Counted from the first letter of the stretch, positions 1-9,134 are shown. The stretch is 64,000 nt of DNA from Roseicyclus sp. (GCA_018401965.1 JAGYJU010000020.1:186001-250000), one strand, 5' to 3'. Program-made: numbers and translations. The notes: generated from the sequence alone by a model not told the origin.

Positions 1-204
1 TCTGGGTTGTATTAGCAGACAGATTTCGGGGATGCTACGCGCCGTTTGATCCCGCCGGCAATGATGCCCACGGCCGCCGCCTGGCCCTGCGGCACGACAG
101 CCGGTGATTTTCCACAGGAAGCCATGGATTTCTTGAATGAAATGTCCTAGGCTTGGTGAAACGGCCGCGTCAGACGGCCCCCCCGAGGCAGAGCGAGCAG
201 CTCA

Positions 205-1728
205 TTGCGACAAAGATCGATCTTCAGGGCCCTGATCGGGCTTGTTCTGGTGTCTTGCGCCACCATGGCCGCGTTGCCCCTGCGGGCAGCGCCCTATGCC
301 GCCATGGTGATGGATGCCCGCAGCGGCGAAGTGCTGCATTCCCGCAATGCGGACACACGCCTGCACCCGGCCTCCCTGACCAAGATGATGACGCTCTATG
401 TCGCCTTCGAAGCGATCCGCCTGGGGGAAATCACCCTTGATACGCAGGTCCGTGTGTCCGCGAATGCCGCGAACGAGCCGCCGTCGCGGCTGGGCTTGCG
501 CGCAGGCTCGACCATTCGGTTGCGCTACCTGATCCGCGCGGCGGCGATCCGGTCGGGAAATGACGCCGCCACCGCCATCGGCGAAGCGATCTCCGGCTCC
601 GAGGCTGCCTTTGCCCGGCGCATGAACCGCACGGCGCGCGCGCTTGGCATGGCGCGGAGCACCTTTCGCAACGCCCATGGCCTGACCGAGGACGGCCACC
701 TGTCCACCGCCCATGACATGACCATCATGGGGCGGCGGCTGTTCTACGATTACCCGCAATATTACAACCTGTTCTCGCGCCGCGAAGAAGACGCGGGCAT
801 CGCGCGGGTGCGCAACACCAACCGCGCCGTTCTTGACGCCTATCGCGGCGCCGACGGGATCAAGACCGGCTACACCCGCGCGGCGGGCTTCAACCTTGTC
901 GCCTCGGCGGAACGCGGCAATGTGCGCATCCTTGCCACCGTCTTTGGCGGGCAATCGGCGGCCTGGCGCAACCAGCGGATCATGGAATTGCTCGACATGG
1001 GCTTTGCCCGCGCTCCCGCCCGCGCCACGGTTCGGCAACCGGCCCTGCCCCAGTACCAAAACGATGATGATGATGCGCCCGCCGGGCAGGTGACGCGCCC
1101 CAACGGCCTGGTCAGCCGATCCTTGCGACCCCTGCCGAGGCCAGGCCCCGCACCCGTATTGGTGGCCCGCGCGCCCGAACCGGCGCTCTTGGCCGCCATC
1201 GAACAGGCCGTCGGCGAGGCGCTGGCGCCGACAGACACAGCCGCCGCCCTGGCCGAGGGTGCTGTGCCCGCGCCCGAACCACGGCCGGAGATCGACCCAA
1301 ACCCGGTTCTCGCCACCCGTGACATGCCCGGCACATCGCCCGTGCCCCGGCCCGATACCGCGCAGGCGACAGCGCCCGACGCCGCACCGCAAGCAGCCCT
1401 GGCCATGCCCCCGCGCAAGGCCGATGCCCCCGCCGCATCCCCGGCAGAACCCGAGGTGATCACCCGCGCATCATCCACCGGAAGCCGCCTGTTCGGCGTT
1501 TCCCTTGGCGCGCAACCGTCGCATCACGCGGCGGAACGCCTGTTGCTGCGCACCGCCCTGGCCGATATCGGCACCTTCGAACAGACGCTGCGCCGGGTCG
1601 TGCAGCGCGGCGGTGGCTACGAGGCGCTGTTCCAGGGCATGACCGAAGACCAGGCCGCGCGCGCCTGTGCCCGGCTTGCCGCACGCTCCATCCCCTGCGA
1701 GCCTTTCGGCCCGGCCTCTGATCTGTGA
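205..1728 (+). CDS. D-alanyl-D-alanine carboxypeptidase (PBP5/6 family, S11) with C-terminal SPOR-like region
   Basis: This periplasmic penicillin-binding protein would trim the terminal D-Ala from peptidoglycan pentapeptides. An N-terminal hydrophobic signal (about residues 8-28) precedes a complete S11 catalytic set: SLTK at 57-60 (nucleophile Ser57), SGN at 117-119 and KTG at 220-222. A long Pro/Ala-rich linker (about 290-420) follows, and the last 80 residues look like a divergent SPOR domain, which in other proteins binds denuded glycan at the septum. The assigned start is TTG with a GAGCGAG-like ribosome site just upstream; there is no good in-frame ATG before the signal peptide. It is a stand-alone gene, convergent with pcaQ. 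Confidence 0.93.
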   Translation: MRQRSIFRALIGLVLVSCATMAALPLRAAPYAAMVMDARSGEVLHSRNADTRLHPASLTKMMTLYVAFEAIRLGEITLDTQVRVSANAANEPPSRLGLRAGSTIRLRYLIRAAAIRSGNDAATAIGEAISGSEAAFARRMNRTARALGMARSTFRNAHGLTEDGHLSTAHDMTIMGRRLFYDYPQYYNLFSRREEDAGIARVRNTNRAVLDAYRGADGIKTGYTRAAGFNLVASAERGNVRILATVFGGQSAAWRNQRIMELLDMGFARAPARATVRQPALPQYQNDDDDAPAGQVTRPNGLVSRSLRPLPRPGPAPVLVARAPEPALLAAIEQAVGEALAPTDTAAALAEGAVPAPEPRPEIDPNPVLATRDMPGTSPVPRPDTAQATAPDAAPQAALAMPPRKADAPAASPAEPEVITRASSTGSRLFGVSLGAQPSHHAAERLLLRTALADIGTFEQTLRRVVQRGGGYEALFQGMTEDQAARACARLAARSIPCEPFGPASDL

Positions 1729-1746
1729 CCGCTCGGGGGCTGCCCC

Positions 1747-2649
1747 TTAGCCTTGCGCGACGCCGTCAAGCACGCGGGTAAAATCGCGCACGGCCGCCGA
1801 CGGGATGTCATCGGCCAGGCTCATGATGCCCACCGCACCAAGGGTGGGCGCGGTGTCGATGGCAAGCCGCACCAGCCGCCCGGCGGCGATGTCTTGCACC
1901 ACCACACCCCGGCTGATGATCCAGACCGTGTTCGGGCAGGCCAGCGTCAGGGCCCGGCCAAAGGCGGCCGAGGCGGTTTCGATCCGGTTGCCGAACAGGG
2001 GCACGCCGCGCGCGATCAGCATCCGCGCAACAAGGGGCCGGATGGCGGATGCGCCTGGCGGGTACAGCACGCGAAACGGTTCCAGATCCTCGAACCGCCC
2101 CACCCCCACGGCGGCGCTGGCGGGGGCCGCGACCACCACCACCTCTTCGGAATACAATTGCCGAAACACCAGCCCCTGCATCGTTTGCGGCCGCCCCAAC
2201 CGCCCCACCACCAGGTCAAGCCCCCCGGACCGAAGCCGCCCGGTCAGGTCATCATGCGTGCCTTCATGCACTTCGATCAGCGTGTCGGGGTTGTCTTGCG
2301 CAAAAGCCAGCACCGCGCGCGGCAACAGGTCGGACGCCACGCTCGGCAAGCCCCCGATCCGCAACCGGGTGCCCGCCATGCTGCCCGCCTGAACACTGCG
2401 CAAGCCATGGCGCAGCGCGGCGGTGCTTTGTTCCGCAAACTGCAGGAACACGGTTCCATGCCGGGTCAGCGCCACCCCGGCGCGCCCCCGCTGCATCAAG
2501 GTTACACCCAGGATCTCCTCCAGCTCTTTCAATGTTTTGGAAATGGCGGGCTGGGTCAGGTGCAGCTGATCCGCGGCCTGCTTCAAGCTGCCCGCCCGCG
2601 CGATGGCGCTAAAGGCGTCCAGATGGCGAAACTTGATCCGACGATCCAT
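1747..2649 (-). CDS. pcaQ: LysR-type regulator PcaQ of the protocatechuate operon
   Basis: This LysR-family transcription factor would activate the divergent aromatic-degradation operon in response to a beta-ketoadipate-pathway intermediate. The N-terminal winged helix-turn-helix lies in residues 5-65 (FSAIARAGSLKQAADQLHLTQPAISKTLKELE), followed by a typical substrate-binding domain. The start was placed at the ATG giving MDRRIKFRHL, because homologues begin there; the open frame extends 10 codons upstream. Gene identity rests on the characteristic N-terminus and on position: pcaQ is divergent from pca genes in many alphaproteobacteria. Confidence 0.9.
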   Translation of the reverse strand: MDRRIKFRHLDAFSAIARAGSLKQAADQLHLTQPAISKTLKELEEILGVTLMQRGRAGVALTRHGTVFLQFAEQSTAALRHGLRSVQAGSMAGTRLRIGGLPSVASDLLPRAVLAFAQDNPDTLIEVHEGTHDDLTGRLRSGGLDLVVGRLGRPQTMQGLVFRQLYSEEVVVVAAPASAAVGVGRFEDLEPFRVLYPPGASAIRPLVARMLIARGVPLFGNRIETASAAFGRALTLACPNTVWIISRGVVVQDIAAGRLVRLAIDTAPTLGAVGIMSLADDIPSAAVRDFTRVLDGVAQG

Positions 2650-2743
2650 TGCTTGCCTATATTGATAAGTAAAACACACAATTCTTCATTTTTCATACCC
2701 AAGTCAACATGCGACAACAGATGTTGTTGCAGGGGGGAACCGC
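2650..2743. promoter_or_regulatory. pcaQ-pobA divergent promoter region
   Basis: The 94-base gap is AT-rich in its left half and must hold both promoters. An interrupted dyad, CAACAT-N10-ATGTTG (2705-2726), with an inner CAACA-GA-TGTTG, lies just before the AGGGGGG ribosome site of pobA. It could be a LysR-type (PcaQ) contact site or a leader hairpin; nothing in the sequence decides between these. Confidence 0.4.
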
Positions 2744-3913
2744 ATGAAAACGCAGGTCGCAATCATTGGCGGCGGTCCCGCCGGGCTGTTGCTGGCGCAG
2801 CTTTTGCACACACGCGGCATCGAAAGCATCATCCTCGAACGCAAGACACGCGATTACGTGCTGGCCCGCATCCGCGCCGGGGTGCTGGAACAGGGCCTTG
2901 TCCGCCTGCTGCAAGAGGCGGGCTGCGCCGACCGGCTGCATGCGGAAGGCCATGTGCATGACGGCACGCTGATTTCCTACGGCGACGAGATGTTTCGCAT
3001 CGATTTCACCGACCTGACCGGAACCCCCGTCATCGTCTATGGCCAGACCGAGGTGACCCGCGATCTTTACGCCGCGCGCGACGCGGCGGGCGGTTTGATC
3101 GAATTCAACGCCGAAAACGTCGTGATCCATGACGCCGACAGCGACAGGCCGCATGTCACCTATAGCGTGGATGGCATGGCGCGGCGGATCGATTGCGATT
3201 TCGTCGCCGGATGCGACGGGTTCCATGGCGTCAGCCGCAAGACCATCCCGCAAGATGTGCGGCGCGACTATGAAAAGGTGTATCCTTTCGGCTGGCTTGG
3301 CATCCTGAGCGAAACGCCCCCGGTGAACCCGGAACTGATCTATGCCAACAGCCCGCGGGGTTTCGCGCTATGTTCCATGCGCAATGAAAACCTGAGCCGC
3401 TACTACATCCAATGCCCTACCACCGACCGGCCCGAAGATTGGACCGATGACGCCTTTTGGGCCGAGCTGAAGCGTCGCATTCCCGCTGATCAGGCCGAAA
3501 CCCTGGTCACCGGCCCCTCGATCGAAAAATCCATCGCCCCCCTGCGGTCCTTCGTGACCGAACCGATGCGTTGGGGCCGGCTGTTTTTGTGCGGGGACGC
3601 GGCCCATATCGTGCCGCCCACCGGGGCCAAGGGGCTGAACACCGCCGCATCCGATGTGCATTACCTCTACCACGCCCTGCGCAGCTATTACGAAACCGGG
3701 TCGCAAGACGGGATCGATGGCTATTCCGCCAAGGCGTTGGCCCGCGTCTGGAAGGCCGAACGCTTCAGCTGGTGGTTTTCGAACTTGATGCACCGCTTCC
3801 CGGATCACTCTGAATTCGATCAGAAAATGCAGCTGGCCGATCTGGCCTTCCTGCGGTCCAACCGCGCCGCGCAACAGGCGATGGCGGAAAACTATGTCGG
3901 GCTGCCCTATTGA
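2744..3913 (+). CDS. pobA: 4-hydroxybenzoate 3-monooxygenase
   Basis: This FAD-dependent aromatic hydroxylase converts 4-hydroxybenzoate to protocatechuate using NADPH and O2. It has 389 residues, the usual PobA length. Visible motifs are the N-terminal FAD dinucleotide fold (VAIIGGGPAG, residues 5-14), the DG motif (GCDGFHG, near 158) and the second FAD motif (GDAAHIVPPTGAKGLN, near 286). The ATG is preceded by an AGGGGGG ribosome site. It is the first gene of the pob-pca operon, so substrate hydroxylation and ring cleavage are co-transcribed, probably under PcaQ, since no separate PobR is present. Confidence 0.97.
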   Translation: MKTQVAIIGGGPAGLLLAQLLHTRGIESIILERKTRDYVLARIRAGVLEQGLVRLLQEAGCADRLHAEGHVHDGTLISYGDEMFRIDFTDLTGTPVIVYGQTEVTRDLYAARDAAGGLIEFNAENVVIHDADSDRPHVTYSVDGMARRIDCDFVAGCDGFHGVSRKTIPQDVRRDYEKVYPFGWLGILSETPPVNPELIYANSPRGFALCSMRNENLSRYYIQCPTTDRPEDWTDDAFWAELKRRIPADQAETLVTGPSIEKSIAPLRSFVTEPMRWGRLFLCGDAAHIVPPTGAKGLNTAASDVHYLYHALRSYYETGSQDGIDGYSAKALARVWKAERFSWWFSNLMHRFPDHSEFDQKMQLADLAFLRSNRAAQQAMAENYVGLPY

Positions 3914-3935
3914 GCCGCCGGAAAGGATGACGCCG

Positions 3936-4316
3936 ATGACCGACCGCCATGCCCGGGGCATGACCACCCGCCGCGCCGTTCTGGGCGATGCCCATGTCGA
4001 CCGTGCCGAGGCCGCGAAAACCGATTTCGACAGGCCGTTTCAAACCCTGATCACCGAAGCCGCCTGGGGCACCGTCTGGTCCGATGACACGATCACGCGG
4101 CGCGAACGGTCGATGCTGACCCTGGCGCTCTTGGCTGCGACCGGCAATTTCGAAGAAATCCCCATGCATATCCGCGCCACCGCCAATACCGGCGCCAGCC
4201 GCGATGACATTCTGCAAGCGTTTTTGCATGTTGCGATCTATGCTGGCGTTCCAGCGGCCAATCACGCGATCAAGCTGGCGAAACAAACCTTCGCCGAGAT
4301 GGAGGACAAGGGATGA
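3936..4316 (+). CDS. pcaC: 4-carboxymuconolactone decarboxylase
   Basis: PcaC decarboxylates gamma-carboxymuconolactone to beta-ketoadipate enol-lactone. The 126-residue protein has the AhpD-like/carboxymuconolactone decarboxylase fold (the segment starting [15 protein letters not shown] and the C-terminal [15 protein letters not shown]). The start at 3936 is favoured because GGAAAGG (3920-3926) stands 9 bases before it; the in-frame ATG at 3927 directly abuts that site. The stop overlaps the pcaH start as ATGA. Its substrate would need PcaB, which is not encoded in this window. Confidence 0.93.
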   Translation: MTDRHARGMTTRRAVLGDAHVDRAEAAKTDFDRPFQTLITEAAWGTVWSDDTITRRERSMLTLALLAATGNFEEIPMHIRATANTGASRDDILQAFLHVAIYAGVPAANHAIKLAKQTFAEMEDKG

Positions 4317-5035
4317 CCCCCGCCGCCGAATATTATCAGCGCGACCCGAACCGCCATGCCCCGGCACTCACGCCCGGCTACAAGACATCGGTGGCGCGCA
4401 GCCCGCGCTATGCGCCGATCAGCCTTGAACAGACCGTCAGCGAAATCACCGGCCCCACCTTTGGCCATGCCGATCTTGGCCCGCTCGATCATGACCTGAT
4501 CAAGAATTACGCCACCACCGGCGACCCGATCGGGGAACGCATCATCCTGCATGGCCGGGTGCTGGATGAAAACGCGCGGCCTGTTCCGGGCACGCTGGTC
4601 GAGATCTGGCAGGCCAACGCGGGCGGGCGCTATCGCCACAAGAAAGACAGCTACCTTGCGCCCATCGATCCGAATTTCGGCGGGTGCGGCCGCACCATGA
4701 CCGACGATCAGGGGTATTATTTCTTTCGCACCGTGAAACCGGGCGCCTACCCGTGGCGCAACATGGTCAACAACTGGCGGCCTGCGCATATCCATGTCAG
4801 CGTCTTTGGCGCGTCGTTTTCGCAGCGCCTGATCACGCAGCTGTATTTCGAAGGCGATCCGCTGATCCCGCTTTGCCCCATCGTGCAGACCATCCCCGAC
4901 CCCGACGCCATTCAGGCGCTGATCGCGCGGCTGGACATGAACGCCTCCATCCCGCTCGACAGCATCGCCTACCGCTTCGACATCGTGTTGCGCGGGCGGC
5001 GGTCGACGCTGTTCGAAAACCGTTTGGAAGGGTGA
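4313..5035 (+). CDS. pcaH: Protocatechuate 3,4-dioxygenase beta subunit
   Basis: This is the iron-bearing subunit of intradiol protocatechuate dioxygenase, which cleaves protocatechuate to 3-carboxy-cis,cis-muconate. It has 240 residues, the family length. The intradiol signature is visible ([18 protein letters not shown]), as is the Tyr/His ligand region (the stretch ending [14 protein letters not shown]). It overlaps pcaC by four bases, indicating translational coupling. It pairs with PcaG downstream, separated by a gap that contains a perfect hairpin. Confidence 0.96.
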   Translation: MTPAAEYYQRDPNRHAPALTPGYKTSVARSPRYAPISLEQTVSEITGPTFGHADLGPLDHDLIKNYATTGDPIGERIILHGRVLDENARPVPGTLVEIWQANAGGRYRHKKDSYLAPIDPNFGGCGRTMTDDQGYYFFRTVKPGAYPWRNMVNNWRPAHIHVSVFGASFSQRLITQLYFEGDPLIPLCPIVQTIPDPDAIQALIARLDMNASIPLDSIAYRFDIVLRGRRSTLFENRLEG

Positions 5036-5045
5036 GAAGCGCCCG

Positions 5046-5070
5046 GAAAACGCGCCAGTGGCGCGTTTTC
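5046..5070. repeat. Perfect 11-bp inverted repeat between pcaH and pcaG
   Basis: GAAAACGCGCC (5046-5056) and GGCGCGTTTTC (5060-5070) form a perfect stem with a 3-base AGT loop. GCCCG (5041-5045) and CGGGC (5080-5084) can add an outer stem. There is no T-tract after it. It looks like a dispersed intergenic repeat of the BIME/REP type, or an mRNA stability or attenuation hairpin setting PcaH against PcaG. Confidence 0.75.
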
Positions 5071-5108
5071 AGTGACGAACGGGCGTAGCCCCGGACAGGA
5101 GATAACAG

Positions 5109-5726
5109 ATGACCCAGCTTCCCTATCTCAAGGAAACCCCATCGCAAACCGCCGGGCCTTATGTGCACATCGGGCTTGCGCCCGGTGCCGCGGGCTTCGA
5201 CATCTATGACCGCGAACTGGGCCATGACATCGCGGGGCCGAACGCCAAGGGCGAACGCATCCGGGTGGAAGGTCTGGTGATCGACGGCACCGGCAGCCCG
5301 ATCAAGGACGTGATGCTGGAAGCCTGGCAAGCCAATGCCACGGGTCATTACGCCCATCCCGAAGGCGGCGGCCCGGTCGAGGACGGGTTTCGCGGCTGGG
5401 GCCGCGTGATCACCGATTTCGCCACCGGCGAATGGGCCTTTGACACCGTGAAACCCGGCCCGGTTCCGGGGCGCAACGGCACGGTGCAGGCCCCGCACAT
5501 CACGCTTTGGATCGTTGCACGCGGCATCAACATCGGCCTGACCACCCGGCTTTACTTTGACGACGAAGCCGCTGCCAATGCCGCCGACCCGGTGTTGAAC
5601 CTGATCGAATGGGAACGCCGTAGGCCTAGCCTGATCGCCTGTCGGCGTGACGTGAATGGAAAACCGGTCTATCGCTTCGACATCCGAATTCAGGGGGAAG
5701 ACGAAACCGTCTTTTTCGATATCTGA
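5109..5726 (+). CDS. pcaG: Protocatechuate 3,4-dioxygenase alpha subunit
   Basis: PcaG is the partner subunit of PcaH in the (alpha-beta)n Fe(III) dioxygenase. It has 205 residues, the family length, and shows the shared intradiol fold (MLEAWQANATGHYAHPEGG; QAPHITLWIVARGINIGLTTRLYF). The ATG follows the GACAGGAGATAAC ribosome site. The stop lies one base before the ATG of the next gene, so the operon continues. Confidence 0.96.
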   Translation: MTQLPYLKETPSQTAGPYVHIGLAPGAAGFDIYDRELGHDIAGPNAKGERIRVEGLVIDGTGSPIKDVMLEAWQANATGHYAHPEGGGPVEDGFRGWGRVITDFATGEWAFDTVKPGPVPGRNGTVQAPHITLWIVARGINIGLTTRLYFDDEAAANAADPVLNLIEWERRRPSLIACRRDVNGKPVYRFDIRIQGEDETVFFDI

Positions 5727-5727
5727 C

Positions 5728-6570
5728 ATGACCAAGCCGTGCATCATCTGCGTCGCCATCACCGGCTCGCTTCCGACAAAAGCGAACAACCCGGCGGTTC
5801 CGATCACTGTTTCAGAACAGATCGAATCCACCCAACAGGCCTTCGAGGCCGGGGCCAGCATCGTGCATGCCCATGTGCGCAACGACGATCAAACCCCGTC
5901 GACAGACCCGGAAAAATTCGCGCGGCTGAAAGAGGGGCTGGAAAAGCACTGCCCCGGCATGATCCTCCAGTTTTCCACCGGCGGACGGTCCGGGGCGGGG
6001 CAGGCGCGCGGCGCGATGCTGTCGCTCCGGCCCGACATGGCGTCGCTGTCGGTCGGATCGAACAATTTCCCGACCCGCGTCTATGAAAACCCGCCCGATC
6101 TTGTGGATTGGCTGGCGTCCGAAATGCTGACGCATGGGGTCAAGCCGGAAATCGAAGCCTTTGATCTCAGCCATATCCTCAAGGCGCGCGACATGGCCGA
6201 CAAGGGCCAGCTTGCGGGCACGCCCTATGTGCAATTCGTGATGGGTGTGAAGAACGCGATGCCGGTCGACCGCGATGTCTTCGATTATTACATCCGCACC
6301 GTCCACCGCCTGTTCGGCCCCGATGCGCCCTGGTGCGCGGCGGGGATCGGGGCGCAGCAGATCACGCTGAACGAATGGGCGATTGCCGCCGGCGGCCACG
6401 CGCGCACCGGGCTGGAAGACAACGTGCGGCTGGATCGTGATACGCTTGCCCCCTCCAACGCCGCACTGGTTCAGCGGGCCGTCGATATCTGTGAAAAGAA
6501 CGAACGCCCCGTCGCCACCTGGCAAGAGGCGCGCACGATCCTGGGCCTACCGGTGCCAGCTCTGGCTTAA
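5728..6570 (+). CDS. Beta-keto acid cleavage enzyme (BKACE, DUF849 family)
   Basis: BKACE enzymes are Zn-dependent and condense a beta-keto acid with acetyl-CoA to give acetoacetate and a new acyl-CoA. The Zn-binding HAHVRN motif follows ASIV near residue 45, and the family signatures LQFSTGGRSG and PEIEAFD are present. The start at 5728 is chosen because it gives MTKPCIICVAITG, the family N-terminus, one base after pcaG; the frame itself is open to 5656. Operon position suggests beta-ketoadipate or a related keto acid as substrate, bypassing PcaIJ-PcaF, but this is inference. It converges on the TauE gene with a few bases of overlap. Confidence 0.88.
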   Translation: MTKPCIICVAITGSLPTKANNPAVPITVSEQIESTQQAFEAGASIVHAHVRNDDQTPSTDPEKFARLKEGLEKHCPGMILQFSTGGRSGAGQARGAMLSLRPDMASLSVGSNNFPTRVYENPPDLVDWLASEMLTHGVKPEIEAFDLSHILKARDMADKGQLAGTPYVQFVMGVKNAMPVDRDVFDYYIRTVHRLFGPDAPWCAAGIGAQQITLNEWAIAAGGHARTGLEDNVRLDRDTLAPSNAALVQRAVDICEKNERPVATWQEARTILGLPVPALA

Positions 6571-7409
6571 GCGATCAGCGGCGACACCAGCGCATACAGA
6601 AACCGCGCTGCCACAAGCGCAAGGAAGCCACCAAAGGCGATTTCCAAGGACCGGCGCGACATGCGATGCGCCAGGGCCACGCCGAACCGCGTGGTCAACA
6701 TCGAGGTCGGCAAGGTCAGCGCAAAGGCGGCAAGCGACACGAAGCCGATGGCATCCGGGGGCAACCCGTCGCGGCTCCATCCCGCCAAGACATACCCAAT
6801 GGTGCCCGGCACGGCGATCAACACGCCGACGCCTGCGGATGTTGAAATCGCCCGATGGATAGGCACCCCGTGCAACGTCAGATAGAGATTTGAAATCGCG
6901 CCCCCGCCGATACCCATGATCGCCGACAAAAGCCCGATCACCGCGCCCGCGCCCCGCATGGGCCAGACACCCGGCACCGTGTCGCCAAGCCGCCAGCCCT
7001 TGCCGCCAGTCAAAAGCTTGGTCGCATTGGTCGTGGCGACCATCACGAACACGATCTGAAACACGGCAGGCGGTGCAAACCGCGCGATCGCGGCACCAAG
7101 GATCACCCCCAACAGGATCGGCGCGGCCCAGACCCGCAACGTATCCATATCGAGCGATCCGCGCCGGTTGTGCCCAAGCGCGGAATTGACCGAAATCGGG
7201 ATGATCACCGCAAGCGACGTTCCCACCGCAAGGGGCATGGCGATATCGGGCGGATACCCCAGAACCCGGAAAATCTCGAAGAACACCGGCACGGAAATCG
7301 CGCCGCCGCCCACCCCGAACAGGCCCGCCAGAAAGCCGATGGCCGCGCCTGCGATGGCAAGCGCGGCCAAAAGCGTCAGCGCCGTCGCAGGGTCGGCCAG
7401 GATCTCCAC
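6567..7409 (-). CDS. TauE/SafE-family membrane exporter or permease
   Basis: This 280-residue polytopic inner-membrane protein has the internally duplicated TauE/SafE fold: the glycine-rich GFLAGLFGVGGGAISVP (about 24-40) recurs as IMGIGGGAISN (about 160-170), and about eight hydrophobic segments are visible. Members move sulfite, sulfoacetate or other organic anions out of the cell; the substrate here cannot be read from sequence. Its start is essentially contiguous with the stop of the dehydrogenase gene upstream, so both are in one operon with the FAH-family gene. Confidence 0.88.
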   Translation of the reverse strand: MEILADPATALTLLAALAIAGAAIGFLAGLFGVGGGAISVPVFFEIFRVLGYPPDIAMPLAVGTSLAVIIPISVNSALGHNRRGSLDMDTLRVWAAPILLGVILGAAIARFAPPAVFQIVFVMVATTNATKLLTGGKGWRLGDTVPGVWPMRGAGAVIGLLSAIMGIGGGAISNLYLTLHGVPIHRAISTSAGVGVLIAVPGTIGYVLAGWSRDGLPPDAIGFVSLAAFALTLPTSMLTTRFGVALAHRMSRRSLEIAFGGFLALVAARFLYALVSPLIA

Positions 7410-7410
7410 G

Positions 7411-8280
7411 TCAGCCCAGGTCGCGCAGGTGGCGCGTCAGGGTCGAACCGTCGAAATGCGCCAACCCGGCATCCATTGCAGAGGTGTAGCCACGCATGGC
7501 GTCGGCCGCCAAGGGCAGGCTTTGGCCGGTGTCCTGCGCCTGCTGCAAGGCCAGCGCCAGATCCTTGGCAAGACCCGCTATGTCGAATGTGCCCGGTTGA
7601 TCGGTCCCGTTCAGCGTATCGATCACCACTTGCGCCCGGTTCTTGAGAACATTTGGCCCGCCCGAACTGTCGGCCATCAGCGAAATCGCCGTTTCCGTGG
7701 CGATGCCGCTCCCCTTGAGCACCAAAAGCGCCTCGGCCAGGGTGGACCAATAAACCGCCAGCGGCAGGTTGACCGCCAGCTTCATCGCGGCCCCCGCGCC
7801 TGCCGGGCCAAGGTGTTCCACCCGCTTGCACAGCTGATCGAGAACCGGGCGTGCACGGGCAAAGGCAGCGTCTGTTCCGCCCGCCATACCCAGCAATTGC
7901 CCCTTGAGCGCGGGGGCGACCGTGCCGCCGACGGGGCAATCGACGAAATCTGCCCCGGCGGCCACAACACGCGCCGCGATGGCCCGGGTTTCCGCAGGCA
8001 ACAGAGTCGACAGGTCAACCACGAGCTTGCCAGCAATTCCGGCACCGATCAGATCATCGATCACGGCATGCACGGCGCGCGCATCGGTCAGCGAGACAAG
8101 GATCACATCGGCCGGGGTCAACCCCGCCATATCCGCGACCACCCGCGCCCCGGCAGCAGCCGCAGCGGCGGTTTTGGTGGCAGTCCGGTTCCAGACCAGG
8201 ACATCATGCCCGGTTTCGATCAGCCGACGGGCATAGGCGGTGCCCATGCGGCCCGTTCCCGCGATTGCGATGCCTGTCAT
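7411..8280 (-). CDS. NAD(P)-dependent beta-hydroxyacid dehydrogenase (3-hydroxyisobutyrate dehydrogenase family)
   Basis: The 289-residue protein starts with a Rossmann motif (IAIAGTGRMGTAYARRL), carries the family substrate segment (DCPVGGTVAPALKGQL, near 115) and keeps the catalytic lysine context (GAAMKLAVN, near 167). It would oxidise a beta-hydroxy acid or reduce the matching semialdehyde in the cytoplasm. It sits between the fumarylpyruvate-hydrolase-like gene and the TauE exporter, in the same orientation. The exact substrate is unknown. Confidence 0.9.
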   Translation of the reverse strand: MTGIAIAGTGRMGTAYARRLIETGHDVLVWNRTATKTAAAAAAGARVVADMAGLTPADVILVSLTDARAVHAVIDDLIGAGIAGKLVVDLSTLLPAETRAIAARVVAAGADFVDCPVGGTVAPALKGQLLGMAGGTDAAFARARPVLDQLCKRVEHLGPAGAGAAMKLAVNLPLAVYWSTLAEALLVLKGSGIATETAISLMADSSGGPNVLKNRAQVVIDTLNGTDQPGTFDIAGLAKDLALALQQAQDTGQSLPLAADAMRGYTSAMDAGLAHFDGSTLTRHLRDLG

Positions 8281-8310
8281 GTCCGTTCCCTTTCCTGTTT
8301 GGGGTGCCGA

Positions 8311-9009
8311 TCAGGCGGCAGGGCCACCGATCCGCACCTGCATCGGCGCAAGACCATCCACCGAACAGTCCAGCACATCGCCGGTGACCACGGCCCCGAC
8401 CCCGGCCGGGGTGCCCGTCATGATGATATCACCGGCCTTCAGTTCATGTTGTTCGGACAGCTTGGCGATGATTTCATCGACCTTCCAGATCAGGAGCGAC
8501 ATATCCGCGTCCTGCTTGGTCACCCCGTTCACGGCCAGCCGGACATGGCCATTGGACATCACGCCGATATCTTCGACGCGGGTGATCGGGCCAACCGGCG
8601 CGGAATGATCGAAGGATTTGGTGATTTCCCACGGCAGACCCTTTTCGAGTGCCGCCGCCTGATGGTCGCGCCGTGTCATGTCGAGCCCCACGGCGTAGCC
8701 AAAAATGTGGCCCGAGGCTTCGGCGGCGGGGATGTTGTAGCCGCCCGATTTCAACGCGACGACCAATTCGCATTCGTAATGAAAATTGTTGGTGAACACC
8801 GGGTAAGGGATGTCGCCGCCGTTTTTCACGAGGGCATCGGCAGGCTTCATGAAGATCACCGGCGGGTCGCGTTCATCGGCGTTCATTTCGATGATGTGCG
8901 CGACGTAGTTCTTGCCGATGCAATAAATGCGGCGCACCGGAAATTTCTCGTCAGACCCGGTGATATCCAGATGCGCCTGAGGCGGCGGGGTGACTGCGTA
9001 AGCGACCAT
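8311..9009 (-). CDS. Fumarylacetoacetate hydrolase family protein, fumarylpyruvate hydrolase-like
   Basis: The protein has 232 residues from the ATG at 9009. A GAGGA site 8 bases before this ATG favours it over the TTG two codons upstream. It shows the FAH fold: the lid and entry motif VRRIYCIGKNYVAHIIEMN, metal-ligand acidic residues in YECELVVAL and GYAVGLDMTRRD, and the C-terminal MTGTPAGVGAV. The N-terminus resembles gentisate-pathway fumarylpyruvate hydrolases (NagK type), but no gentisate dioxygenase or maleylpyruvate isomerase is nearby, so another C-C-cleaved keto acid is possible. It is the first gene of the leftward operon. Confidence 0.88.
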   Translation of the reverse strand: MVAYAVTPPPQAHLDITGSDEKFPVRRIYCIGKNYVAHIIEMNADERDPPVIFMKPADALVKNGGDIPYPVFTNNFHYECELVVALKSGGYNIPAAEASGHIFGYAVGLDMTRRDHQAAALEKGLPWEITKSFDHSAPVGPITRVEDIGVMSNGHVRLAVNGVTKQDADMSLLIWKVDEIIAKLSEQHELKAGDIIMTGTPAGVGAVVTGDVLDCSVDGLAPMQVRIGGPAA

Positions 9010-9134
9010 TTTCAATGTCCTCGAATGGGCAAAGGTTTCGTTTCGCCAGGCTGGAACGGGGCCGGATCGGGCCGGGCGCGTCTGGCAACGAGTCAGGATG
9101 GGTTAGCATTCCGTGCTTCGCATCGCAGATCAAG

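Noticed and set aside
1753..2961. A 402-codon + frame covering pcaQ and the start of pobA
   Set aside because: It crosses the divergent promoter and lies antisense to pcaQ; low-complexity composition, a shadow frame.
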